Below are positions 7,599 to 13,854 of a DNA stretch of 19,587 nt, piece by piece. The position numbers and the translations under genes are program-made. The notes under the pieces were generated by a model. It searched no databases and was not told where the DNA came from. It was given only the letters and a program-made list of their open reading frames with translations. The first letter of the stretch is position 1; every line of letters begins with the position of its first letter. This DNA comes from JBGOUJ01 sp041477005 (GTDB lineage: Bacteria; Acidobacteriota; Terriglobia; Bryobacterales; JACQDG01), in contig JBGOUJ010000071.1 in the NCBI GenBank assembly GCA_041477005.1, forward strand, positions 1-19,587. Direction: 5' to 3'.

Positions 7599-8006
7599 TC
7601 AGACCAAAGGAACAAATCCTTCCTGCGCGAAGTGCCGATCGTTGGAGAACACCTCGACGATGGATTCTTCCCGCATGATGTTCATGGAAATGCAGTCCAC
7701 CAGGCTGTAGCCCTTGTCGAGGCGCTGCTCGTACAGGTCGAGACCTCGCAGGAAGCCTTCGCGAGACTGCGGGACGACCGTCACGTCTTCGTCCTGAAGG
7801 ATCCTGCGCACCAGCCGAACCGCCAGGCCTCGGAGATACGTGTCACGTGGCGAGAGATAGGACAGGAATTCAACCAAAACTTCGTCGGTTGTAACGTACC
7901 GTGCGGTTCCGAGCTCTGCACAAACTCGTGCCACGGGCTCAGCCCAAGGGTCGTTCGGAAGGGTGATGGCAACCCAGTAAAACGTGTCGGCGAAAACCAC
8001 CCTCAT
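7599..8006 (-). CDS. PIN-domain ribonuclease toxin (VapC-like)
   Basis: This 135-residue protein has the PIN fold pattern of single-strand-specific RNase toxins. Candidate metal-binding acids are D7 (VFADTFYW), E42 (TTDEVLVE), D104 (SLVDC) and D123 (SNDRHF), so the active site looks complete. The product would cut RNA, and its partner would be the small upstream protein. The start ATG at 8006 overlaps the stop of that gene by four bases, the usual antitoxin-toxin arrangement. The pair lies on the minus strand between the permease and binding-protein genes of one transporter, convergent with the permease. The RNA target cannot be predicted from sequence. Confidence 0.85.
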   Translation of the reverse strand: MRVVFADTFYWVAITLPNDPWAEPVARVCAELGTARYVTTDEVLVEFLSYLSPRDTYLRGLAVRLVRRILQDEDVTVVPQSREGFLRGLDLYEQRLDKGYSLVDCISMNIMREESIVEVFSNDRHFAQEGFVPLV

Positions 8007-8206
8007 TGTTCCTGGGGTTTTTTCGGCGTGCCGTAGATGTAGTGGTCCAGGTTATCCAGCAGATCTGCCGGAAGCTTGTCCCATTCCTCTTGGGGCACTT
8101 GGCGAGCCAGCTCCTGGAACTCACGCATCAGCCTAAGCCCGGTCGGCTCGGGCGCGGTTGCTGCCGACTTGGCACGCGGCGGCCGCCGATGAGGCTGCCT
8201 TCCCAT
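8003..8206 (-). CDS. Probable antitoxin partner of the PIN toxin
   Basis: This is a small protein of 67 residues encoded directly upstream of the PIN toxin and overlapping it by four bases. It has a basic, proline-rich N-terminus (RQPHRRPPRAK) and an acidic C-terminal half (QVPQEEWDKLPADLLDNLDHYIYG) of the kind that wraps a PIN toxin. I do not recognise a standard DNA-binding domain, though the basic start could bind nucleic acid. A TATAAT box lies six bases before the ATG, so its transcript may begin at or very near the start codon. Antitoxin function is inferred from gene order. Confidence 0.7.
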   Translation of the reverse strand: MGRQPHRRPPRAKSAATAPEPTGLRLMREFQELARQVPQEEWDKLPADLLDNLDHYIYGTPKKPQEQ

Positions 8207-8212
8207 GCCTTC

Positions 8213-8218
8213 ATTATA
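8213..8218 (-). promoter_or_regulatory. -10 box of the PIN toxin-antitoxin operon, probably leaderless
   Basis: On the minus strand a perfect TATAAT is followed by only GAAGGC and then the antitoxin ATG at 8206. Transcription normally starts about seven bases after the -10 box, which would be at the start codon itself. No good -35 hexamer is seen at the usual spacing. Confidence 0.55.
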
Positions 8219-8251
8219 ACCCGGCGAAGATCGCGGATTTGCCGTCGGCGC

Positions 8252-8260
8252 TGTGATAAT
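8252..8260 (+). promoter_or_regulatory. Candidate extended -10 promoter for the binding-protein gene
   Basis: TGTGATAAT combines an extended -10 TG with GATAAT, five of six matches to TATAAT. It lies 44 bases before the TTG start at 8305 and points toward the binding-protein gene. It would let this gene be expressed although the toxin-antitoxin pair separates it from its permease. Confidence 0.4.
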
Positions 8261-8304
8261 CTGGGCTGGTTCGGGCGGACGTCTTGCGGCGGCGAGGGGG
8301 GCGA

Positions 8305-9222
8305 TTGACTCGAAAGTTGTTGTGGCTCTTACCGGTACTGCTGTCGTTCGGCTGCGGCCGTGCGACCTCCGGCAAGCCGCACATCGCCGTGGTTTTGAAG
8401 GCCCTCGACAGCGAGTTCTGGCTCTCGGTTCGGCGGGGCGCGGAAGCGGGAGCGGTCGGGAAAGCGGAGCTGGGCATCGTGGCGCCCGAGCGCGAGATCA
8501 ACATCGACCAGCAGGTGGCCATGATCGAGGACCAGGTTTCGCGCGGCGTGGCCGCCATCGTACTGGCGCCGGCGGCGTCGGCCCAGGTGATTCCGGCGCT
8601 CGATAAAGCGGCGGCGCGGGGCATCCCGGTCATCATCGTGGATACCGATGTGGACTGGCCCAAAAAAGTCACCTACGTGGGCACCAACAACTACGAGGGC
8701 GGCAAGCTCGCGGGGCAGTACCTGTTGAAGACCATTTCGGGGAAGGCCCAGGCCGCGCTGATCACCGGCATCCCGGGCGAAGAAACCCACGAGCAGAGGA
8801 AGCGCGGCTTCAAGGAGGTGCTGGCCGCCGACCCCCGGCTGGAGCTGGTGGGCGAGCAGCCCGCCAATAGCGAGCGCGCCCTGGGCATGACCGTGATGGA
8901 GAATCTGCTCACCGCTCATCCTGGCATAGCCGCCGTGTTTGCCACCAACGACCAGATGGCCCTCGGGGCGTTCGAAGCGATCCAGACGCGCCGCTCGGGG
9001 TCGCCGGTGAGGCTGGTGAGCTTCGACGCCGGCAGCGAAGTGCTGAAGCTGATTCGGGAGGGCAAGGTCGATGCCGTGGTGGCGCAGCGGCCGTTCCAGA
9101 TGGGAAAGCGGGGCGTCGAGGCGGCGCTCCAGGTTCTGGCCCAACAGAAGGTCGACCCGGTCATCGATACCGGCACCGAGCTGGTAACGCGCGACAACGT
9201 AGCATCGTTCAAAAACGAGTAG
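8305..9222 (+). CDS. Substrate-binding lipoprotein of CUT2 importer (RbsB/IbpA-like)
   Basis: This 305-residue periplasmic binding protein has a lipoprotein signal (lysine and arginine, hydrophobic run, lipobox LLSFGC with cysteine at residue 17). The mature domain matches sugar-binding proteins of the RbsB type: AVVLKALDSEFWLSVRRGAE, DQQVAMIEDQVSRGVAAIVLAP, GIPVIIVDTDV, YVGTNNYEGGKLAGQYL and AVFATNDQMALGA. TTG at 8305 is chosen because GAGGGGGG lies a few bases upstream and it gives a normal signal peptide; a TTG at 8284 in the same frame is less likely. It should deliver substrate to the CUT2 permease at 6650-7597. Inositol is the contextual guess. Confidence 0.92.
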   Translation: MTRKLLWLLPVLLSFGCGRATSGKPHIAVVLKALDSEFWLSVRRGAEAGAVGKAELGIVAPEREINIDQQVAMIEDQVSRGVAAIVLAPAASAQVIPALDKAAARGIPVIIVDTDVDWPKKVTYVGTNNYEGGKLAGQYLLKTISGKAQAALITGIPGEETHEQRKRGFKEVLAADPRLELVGEQPANSERALGMTVMENLLTAHPGIAAVFATNDQMALGAFEAIQTRRSGSPVRLVSFDAGSEVLKLIREGKVDAVVAQRPFQMGKRGVEAALQVLAQQKVDPVIDTGTELVTRDNVASFKNE

Positions 9223-9264
9223 CCGTTCGCTCACGGTGAGACGCTGTGAAGGAATCGACTTCGA

Positions 9265-9335
9265 ACGCGAATGAACGTGAATGTACACGAATAAGGCGGT
9301 TGTTTTCATTCGCGTTTATTCGCGTTCATTCGCGG
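9265..9335. repeat. Palindromic dispersed repeat, copy 2
   Basis: This is a long imperfect hairpin. The left half contains ACGCGAATGAACGTGAATG. The right half, in reverse complement, reads CCGCGAATGAACGCGAATAA. It shares CGCGTTCATTCGCGG with the copy at 3150-3210. It lies between the binding-protein gene and the dehydrogenase gene. It could weaken read-through, but there is no T-run marking a true terminator. Confidence 0.7.
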
Positions 9336-9378
9336 CCATCCATTCCCCGTCTGAGGGCGCGGTTTTGGTGACCCCGGA

Positions 9379-10338
9379 ATGAGCGACCCCATCCGCATCG
9401 GCTTCATCGGCGCTGGACACATCGCCGCGACGCACATGCGCATCCTGGCGCGTGACCCTCGGGCGCGGATCGCGGGCGTGTATGACGTGTCGGCCGAGCG
9501 GGCCAAGGCGAGCGGCGCGCCGCCGTTTGACAGCGTGGACGCGCTTCTGGACGCCGTGGACGCGGCCTACATCACGCTCCCCAACCGGCTCCATGCCGAG
9601 CACGCGCTCCGGGCGCTGGAGCGCGGCAGGCACGTGTTTTGCGAGAAGCCGATGACCGTCACGCTCGACGATGCCCGCCGCGTGGAAGACGCCGCCGCCC
9701 GCTCGGGCAAGGTCTTCCAGGTCGGGCACAACCGGCGCTTCGCTCCCGTCTACGAGAAAGTGAAGGCGGTGCTCCAGGATCTGCCGCCGCTCGCCGCCGA
9801 GCTCAAGATGAACCGGGGCGAGCTGGAGAATCCCCCCTGGACGGCCGACGATGCGGTCACCGGCGGCTACCTCTTCGAGACGCCCATCCATATTTTCGAC
9901 ATGGCGGCGTTTCTGATGGGGGAGTGCGTCGAGGTCACCGCCCGCGCCGAGAAGCTGGTTTACGATACCCTCGACACTTTCACCGCGCTCTTCCGTTTCG
10001 CCTCCGGCCGGACGGCCACCTTCCTCTCCTGCGCCTACACGGGGTGGTCGTTTCCCTTTGAGCGGGTGGAAGTCTACGGCAAGCACGCCACACTGCGCAC
10101 CGAGGAGATGGACCGCGTGTGCGTGGCGCGCGGCCTGACCGCGCCGGTCGAGTGGCTGGACTACCGTCATCTTCCTTGGGAAGAGCGCTGGGGCTATGCC
10201 ACCGAAGACCGGCTCTTCCTGGATTCGATCGAGCAATCGAAGCCGGCGGCCGTGACGGCTGCCGATGGAGCCCGGGCCGTGCGAATGGCCCTGGCCATTT
10301 ATGAGAGCGCCCGGACGGGCGCGCCGGTGAAGCTATGA
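9379..10338 (+). CDS. iolG: Gfo/Idh/MocA dehydrogenase, probable inositol 2-dehydrogenase
   Basis: This 319-residue NAD(P)-dependent oxidoreductase would oxidise myo-inositol to scyllo-inosose in the cytoplasm, the first step of inositol catabolism. The Rossmann motif GFIGAGHIA is at residues 8-16. The conserved EKP motif with its catalytic lysine is at 89-91 (CEKPM), followed by VGHNRRF near 115-121. The catalytic block is FETPIHIFD (166-174). Its histidine is present, but the usual aspartate four residues earlier is a glutamate (E167). The gene is followed without a gap by iolB and iolE, which supports the role. Gfo/Idh/MocA enzymes are diverse, so a related sugar or polyol is possible. GGTGA before the ATG is a modest ribosome-binding site. 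Confidence 0.75.
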   Translation: MSDPIRIGFIGAGHIAATHMRILARDPRARIAGVYDVSAERAKASGAPPFDSVDALLDAVDAAYITLPNRLHAEHALRALERGRHVFCEKPMTVTLDDARRVEDAAARSGKVFQVGHNRRFAPVYEKVKAVLQDLPPLAAELKMNRGELENPPWTADDAVTGGYLFETPIHIFDMAAFLMGECVEVTARAEKLVYDTLDTFTALFRFASGRTATFLSCAYTGWSFPFERVEVYGKHATLRTEEMDRVCVARGLTAPVEWLDYRHLPWEERWGYATEDRLFLDSIEQSKPAAVTAADGARAVRMALAIYESARTGAPVKL

Positions 10339-11183
10339 GTCCGTTACTTTTGAAATCTTCCCAAGGCACCGGCGAGGTGCTGAGCATCACCCAGGAGCGC
10401 GCGGGTTGGGAAACCGTTTCCCTGCGGCTGATCCGGCTGGCGAAGGGCCAGCGCCACGTCCTGTCGCAGCCGGGCGAGGAGCTGGCGCTGGTGATGCTCG
10501 GAGGCCGGGCGCAGGTCGCCGCCGGGCCCACCGGGCGCCCCCAGCACTGGGAAAGCGTGGGCGGACGGCCGGATGTATTCTCCGGCATGCCCCACACGCT
10601 CTACTTGCCCGTGGACACCGAGCGAGTGGAGATAGAGGCCCTGACCGAGAGCTGTGAAATCGGCGTTTGCGGGGCGCGGGCCGAGCGGCGCTTCCCAGCG
10701 GCGGTGATCGAACCGGCGGCCGTCGAGGTCGAGATTCGCGGCGGGGAAAACGCCACCCGCCAGATCAACCACATCCTCAAGCCGGAGTTTCCGGCCGACC
10801 GGCTTCTGGTGGTCGAGGTCTACACCCCGAGCGGCAACTGGTCGTCCTATCCGCCGCACAAGCACGACGTCCACAACCCGCCCGGCGAGGTAGATCTGGA
10901 TGAGATCTATTTTTACAAGATCTCGCGCCCCGAGGGTTACGCCATCCAGCGGGTCTACACCAAGGACGGCCGCCGCAACGAGACCATCACGGTGCGCGAC
11001 AACGAGGTGATCCTGATCCCGGATGGATATCACCCGGTAGTGGCGGCTCACGGATACGACTGCTACTACCTGAATGTGCTTGCCGGCTCGGCCCGGTCGA
11101 TGGCGGCGAGCGACGACCCGGACTACGCGTGGGTCCGCGGCGCCTGGCGCGGCAAAGACCCGCGCCTGCCGCTCGTGCACTGA
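10335..11183 (+). CDS. iolB: 5-deoxy-glucuronate isomerase
   Basis: This 282-residue bicupin enzyme converts 5-deoxy-D-glucuronate to 5-dehydro-2-deoxy-D-gluconate in inositol catabolism. The metal-binding cupin block is clear: PPHKHDVHNPP with candidate ligands H176 and H178, then E190 in VDLDEIYFY, and H233 in IPDGYHPVVAAHGY. The nearby segment NWSSYPPHKHD is a hallmark of IolB. Length is close to that of known IolB proteins. The ATG overlaps the stop of the dehydrogenase gene (10335-10338), and iolE begins eight bases after its stop. Confidence 0.95.
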   Translation: MSPLLLKSSQGTGEVLSITQERAGWETVSLRLIRLAKGQRHVLSQPGEELALVMLGGRAQVAAGPTGRPQHWESVGGRPDVFSGMPHTLYLPVDTERVEIEALTESCEIGVCGARAERRFPAAVIEPAAVEVEIRGGENATRQINHILKPEFPADRLLVVEVYTPSGNWSSYPPHKHDVHNPPGEVDLDEIYFYKISRPEGYAIQRVYTKDGRRNETITVRDNEVILIPDGYHPVVAAHGYDCYYLNVLAGSARSMAASDDPDYAWVRGAWRGKDPRLPLVH

Positions 11184-11190
11184 CAATCCC

Positions 11191-12075
11191 ATGAAGATCC
11201 GCCTCGCGAACGCCCCGGTGAGCTGGGGCATCATGGAAGTGGAGGGCTGGAGCCCGCCGCTGGCTTACGGGACATTTCTTGACGAGCTGAAGAGCGCCGG
11301 CTACCAGGGCACGGAGCTGGGTCCCTACGGCTATCTGCCCACCGACGCGAACGTGCTGCGGGCCGAGCTGGAGCGCCGCTCCCTGACCCTGACTTCCGCC
11401 TTCGTGCCGCTGCCGCTCAAGCAGCGTGGGGCGCAGCTCGAGGAGGCGCGCACGGTCGGCCGGTTGCTTCGCGATCTCGGCGCCCGCTATCTGGTGCTCT
11501 CCGACGCCCTGTGGTCCGAGCGCGAGGCCGTCGCCGGCCGCGTCCCGGACAACGCCGTCCGGCTGACCGAGGCCGAGTGGCAAATCGTGGCCGAAAACGT
11601 CCGGGCTGTGTCGGCGGTGGCCGCCGAGCTCGACCTGCGCTGCGTGTTTCACCACCACGTGGGAAGCTACATCGAGACGCCCGGTGAGGTAGCGCGCCTG
11701 CTGGAGTTGACCGACATCGGGCTCTGCCTCGATACCGGGCACTACGCCTATAGCGGCGGCGACCCGGTCGAGGCCGTCCGCGCCTTCGGCGCGCGCGTCG
11801 AGTACCTGCACTTCAAAGACCTTGACCCGGTCCGGCTGCGGGCCGCCAATTCCGCGAAGCTGAGCTTCCTCGACGGCGTGCGGGCCGGCGTGTTTTGCGA
11901 GCTGGGCGCCGGCTGCGTCCGCTTCCGCGAGCTGCTCGAGGGCCTCCAGCGGAGCGGCTACGACGGGTGGGCCGTGGTCGAGCAGGATGTGGACGCCGGT
12001 GGGGCGTCGGCCAAGACGCCTTACCAGAGCGCCCGGGCGAGCCGCGAGTACTTGCGCCTTGGCCTCGGGATCTGA
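11191..12075 (+). CDS. iolE: Inosose dehydratase-like TIM-barrel protein
   Basis: This 294-residue protein of the xylose isomerase-like TIM-barrel family probably dehydrates scyllo-inosose to the 1,2-dione. It starts with NAPVSWGIMEVEG, close to the typical IolE start. It contains HHHVGSYIETPGEV (154-167), CLDTGHYAYSGGDP (179-192), LHFKD (206-210) and VVEQD (262-266). E162, D181, H208 and E264 form a plausible four-residue metal site. ATG at 11191 follows the iolB stop by only a few bases. The gene is the last plus-strand gene before an unrelated island, and it converges with the cytosine deaminase gene 13 bases away. Confidence 0.88.
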   Translation: MKIRLANAPVSWGIMEVEGWSPPLAYGTFLDELKSAGYQGTELGPYGYLPTDANVLRAELERRSLTLTSAFVPLPLKQRGAQLEEARTVGRLLRDLGARYLVLSDALWSEREAVAGRVPDNAVRLTEAEWQIVAENVRAVSAVAAELDLRCVFHHHVGSYIETPGEVARLLELTDIGLCLDTGHYAYSGGDPVEAVRAFGARVEYLHFKDLDPVRLRAANSAKLSFLDGVRAGVFCELGAGCVRFRELLEGLQRSGYDGWAVVEQDVDAGGASAKTPYQSARASREYLRLGLGI

Positions 12076-12088
12076 CTGTACTCTGTTA

Positions 12089-12565
12089 CTACCCTTGGCC
12101 GATGTCTTCGTTCCAGATCTCGGGGTGGGCCTGGATATAGCCGGCGAGCATCCGGATGCACTCCTCGGACTGCAAGTCGATCACCTCGATGCCGTTTTCG
12201 CGCAGCCAGTCCACGCCGCCCGAGAAATTGACCGACTCGCCGACCACCACCGCCCCGATGCGAAACTGGCGCACCAAGCCGCTGCAATACCAGCACGGCG
12301 CCAAAGTGCTCACCAGGATCTTGTCGCGGTAACTCCGCTGGCGGCCGGCCTTGCGGAAGGCATCGGTCTCGCCGTGCACCGACGGGTCCCCCTCCTGCAC
12401 GCGGCGATTGTGGCCCCTGCCGAGCAGCTTTCCCTGGCGGTCGAATAAAGCAGCGCCGATCGGGATGCCGCCCTCAGCCAGTCCCTTCCGCGCCTCCTCA
12501 ATGGCCACCTGCAGCATGGCGTGATAGTCGGCGTTGGCGGCTGCAGCTCCGGAGTCATCCTTCAT
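12089..12565 (-). CDS. Cytosine deaminase, yeast Fcy1-like
   Basis: This 158-residue zinc hydrolase would convert cytosine to uracil and ammonia in the cytoplasm. The zinc site is complete: HGE at 64-66 (ligand H64, proton shuttle E66) and PCWYC at 90-94 (ligands C91 and C94). Several segments resemble Saccharomyces cytosine deaminase: EGGIPIGAAL, LLGRGHNRR, VVVGESVNF, and a C-terminus ending in WNEDIG. The resemblance is stronger than to tRNA adenosine deaminases. Bacterial CodA is an unrelated amidohydrolase, so this is the fungal-type solution. The gene is oriented against the iol genes. Its ATG overlaps the stop of a short reading frame that may be the tail of a lost neighbour. Confidence 0.88.
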   Translation of the reverse strand: MKDDSGAAAANADYHAMLQVAIEEARKGLAEGGIPIGAALFDRQGKLLGRGHNRRVQEGDPSVHGETDAFRKAGRQRSYRDKILVSTLAPCWYCSGLVRQFRIGAVVVGESVNFSGGVDWLRENGIEVIDLQSEECIRMLAGYIQAHPEIWNEDIGQG

Positions 12566-12797
12566 AGCGGCACGGCCTCGCGGAGGACGCGCTCGCGCCC
12601 GCCATGCTCATCGCCGCGAAAGAACCACAAGTCAGCAGCCACAGATCCGACGCGCCTCTGATTTGCCGCGCACCGGCAGGCCTGGGATCTCCCGCCAAGA
12701 AGTCCAAAATAGCAACGAGGCGATCGGCCGTCGCATGGGGCAGGGTTTCCAGTTCCTTCCTGGCGGAGCGCGCAACGACGACCCGGTACTCAGCCAC
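12555..12797 (-). CDS. RelE-type toxin with an abnormal C-terminus (probably inactive)
   Basis: Starting at the GTG at 12797 this 80-residue product begins like a RelE-family mRNA interferase: AEYRVVVARSARKELETLP, then a helix, then DPRPAGARQIRGASDLW. After that point, where RelE proteins continue with the basic beta strands that carry catalytic arginine and tyrosine residues, the frame becomes serine- and alanine-rich (AAMSMAGASASSARP) and shows no family resemblance. The toxin therefore seems to have lost its C-terminal third through a rearrangement near 12640. Its start overlaps the stop of the antitoxin gene, the normal pair structure. It runs into the start of the deaminase gene by eleven bases. 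Confidence 0.6.
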   Translation of the reverse strand: MAEYRVVVARSARKELETLPHATADRLVAILDFLAGDPRPAGARQIRGASDLWLLTCGSFAAMSMAGASASSARPCRYEG

Positions 12798-12987
12798 GTG
12801 CGCGCCGACGCTGCCGTTTGGCAAGCCTGGCTTTGACCCTTTCCAGCAACTCGTGAGGTTCGTGACGCCGGGACTCCGCTAGCACGCGGTCGTAAAAGTC
12901 CTCCCAGAGTTGCCCATGCTTCTTGAGGTCGATGACGACCGCCCGTCGTTCACCGATCTCGTCCACTACGTACTGAACTCCCTTCAT
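12790..12987 (-). CDS. RelB/Phd-like antitoxin
   Basis: This 65-residue protein begins KGVQYVVDEIGERRAVVIDL, a pattern typical of small antitoxins in which an N-terminal strand is followed by an aliphatic strand and a lysine-rich helix. The rest (EDFYDRVLAESR, then ELLERVKARLAKR) is charged and helical and would bind the toxin. ATG at 12987 is preferred to the GTG one codon earlier because a GAG-rich stretch lies upstream. It overlaps the toxin gene by eight bases. If the toxin is inactive as suspected, this would be an orphan antitoxin. Confidence 0.7.
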   Translation of the reverse strand: MKGVQYVVDEIGERRAVVIDLKKHGQLWEDFYDRVLAESRRHEPHELLERVKARLAKRQRRRARG

Positions 12988-13053
12988 CACTCACTCTCGT
13001 TCCAAGGACCAGATATCCATTGTACGTCCTTCGGAAACTTCCGGCTCCGATGC

Positions 13054-13185
13054 CTAACGCCTCGCGTTCAGCGGCGGGTGTTGGTTGCCGGTCTCGAGGA
13101 ACTGCTGGATTCCGTGAATGGTCTCTTCGACCGCCGTGAGAAAATCCGTGCCCAGGCCCTCGGATCTTTGCTCATAGAAGTGCTG
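13054..13185 (-). pseudogene. ParE/RelE-superfamily toxin relic
   Basis: The minus-strand frame ending at the TAG at 13056-13054 encodes 43 residues including HFYEQRSEGLGTDFL, then AVEETIHGIQQF and ETG. This matches the central part of ParE-type toxins, in which a YYE-x-R-x-GLG block is followed by a helix and a P-x-x-G-P turn. A TAG stop directly precedes the fragment and no start codon exists, so the N-terminus is lost. The C-terminal strands are also missing. No antitoxin is visible beside it. Confidence 0.6.
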
Positions 13186-13218
13186 CTACAATGAAAGAAT
13201 GGGGTGAAGGGGTAGAGC

Positions 13219-13689
13219 ATGCCATTGCGGGCTTCCAAGCACGGCATCCGCGAAAACCTCGCGTCCTTCTACGAGAAGGACTTCTTTGTCTGGACCCAGC
13301 GCACGGCTGAATTGCTCCGCGCCGGCAGATTCACTGAGATAGACGTGGAGCACGCCGCCGAAGAGATCGAGGGTATGGGCAAAAGGGATCTCAAGGAGGT
13401 GAACATCCGGATGCAGGTGCTGCTCATGCACTTGTTGAAATGGCTGTTGCAGCCCGACATGCGTTCGTCATCGTGGCGGAGCAAGATCGTCGCCCAACGG
13501 ATCGAAATCGAGGCCGTCCTTCGCCAGAGCCCGAGCTTGCGGGCTAGGCTCGGGCCCGCGCTCCCGGACAACTACGTGCAGGCGATCAGGCGGGCTCTGC
13601 CTGAAACCGGTCTGCCCAAGGAGCAGTTTCCTGCGGAATGCCCCTTCACCCTCCGGAAGATTCTCGACGACGATTTCCTTCCCGAATAG
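13219..13689 (+). CDS. DUF29 family protein
   Basis: This 156-residue protein of unknown function shows the DUF29 pattern throughout. It has FYEKDFFVWTQRTAELLRAG (17-36), then EIDVEHAAEEIEGMGKRD, then LLMHLLKWLLQP followed by SSSWRSKI and an SPSL segment. DUF29 proteins are common in cyanobacteria, Acidobacteria and some proteobacteria, usually as scattered cargo genes. A start at 13219 is supported by AAGGGG six bases upstream. A TACAAT box at 13187-13192 may be its -10 element. It is predicted to be soluble. It is not obviously linked to inositol metabolism. Confidence 0.9.
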   Translation: MPLRASKHGIRENLASFYEKDFFVWTQRTAELLRAGRFTEIDVEHAAEEIEGMGKRDLKEVNIRMQVLLMHLLKWLLQPDMRSSSWRSKIVAQRIEIEAVLRQSPSLRARLGPALPDNYVQAIRRALPETGLPKEQFPAECPFTLRKILDDDFLPE

Positions 13690-13854
13690 GCTCTTTTCGT
13701 GGAGCGCGCCTCCCGGAAGCTGTGCCTTCGGGTCTGCTGCCCGTGGCGGTTTTCTACGCGGGCGACGAGAGGCGGTTCGGTGCGGCCGCCGTGGAGTGAT
13801 GACCCGCCGGGCTGAAGCCATGACCATCCCTGCCCCCGCGCGCTCGTTCCAGCG

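Noticed and set aside
12604..12882. Plus-strand small open frame opposite the RelE-like pair
   Set aside because: The minus strand shows recognisable toxin and antitoxin patterns; the plus-strand product does not.
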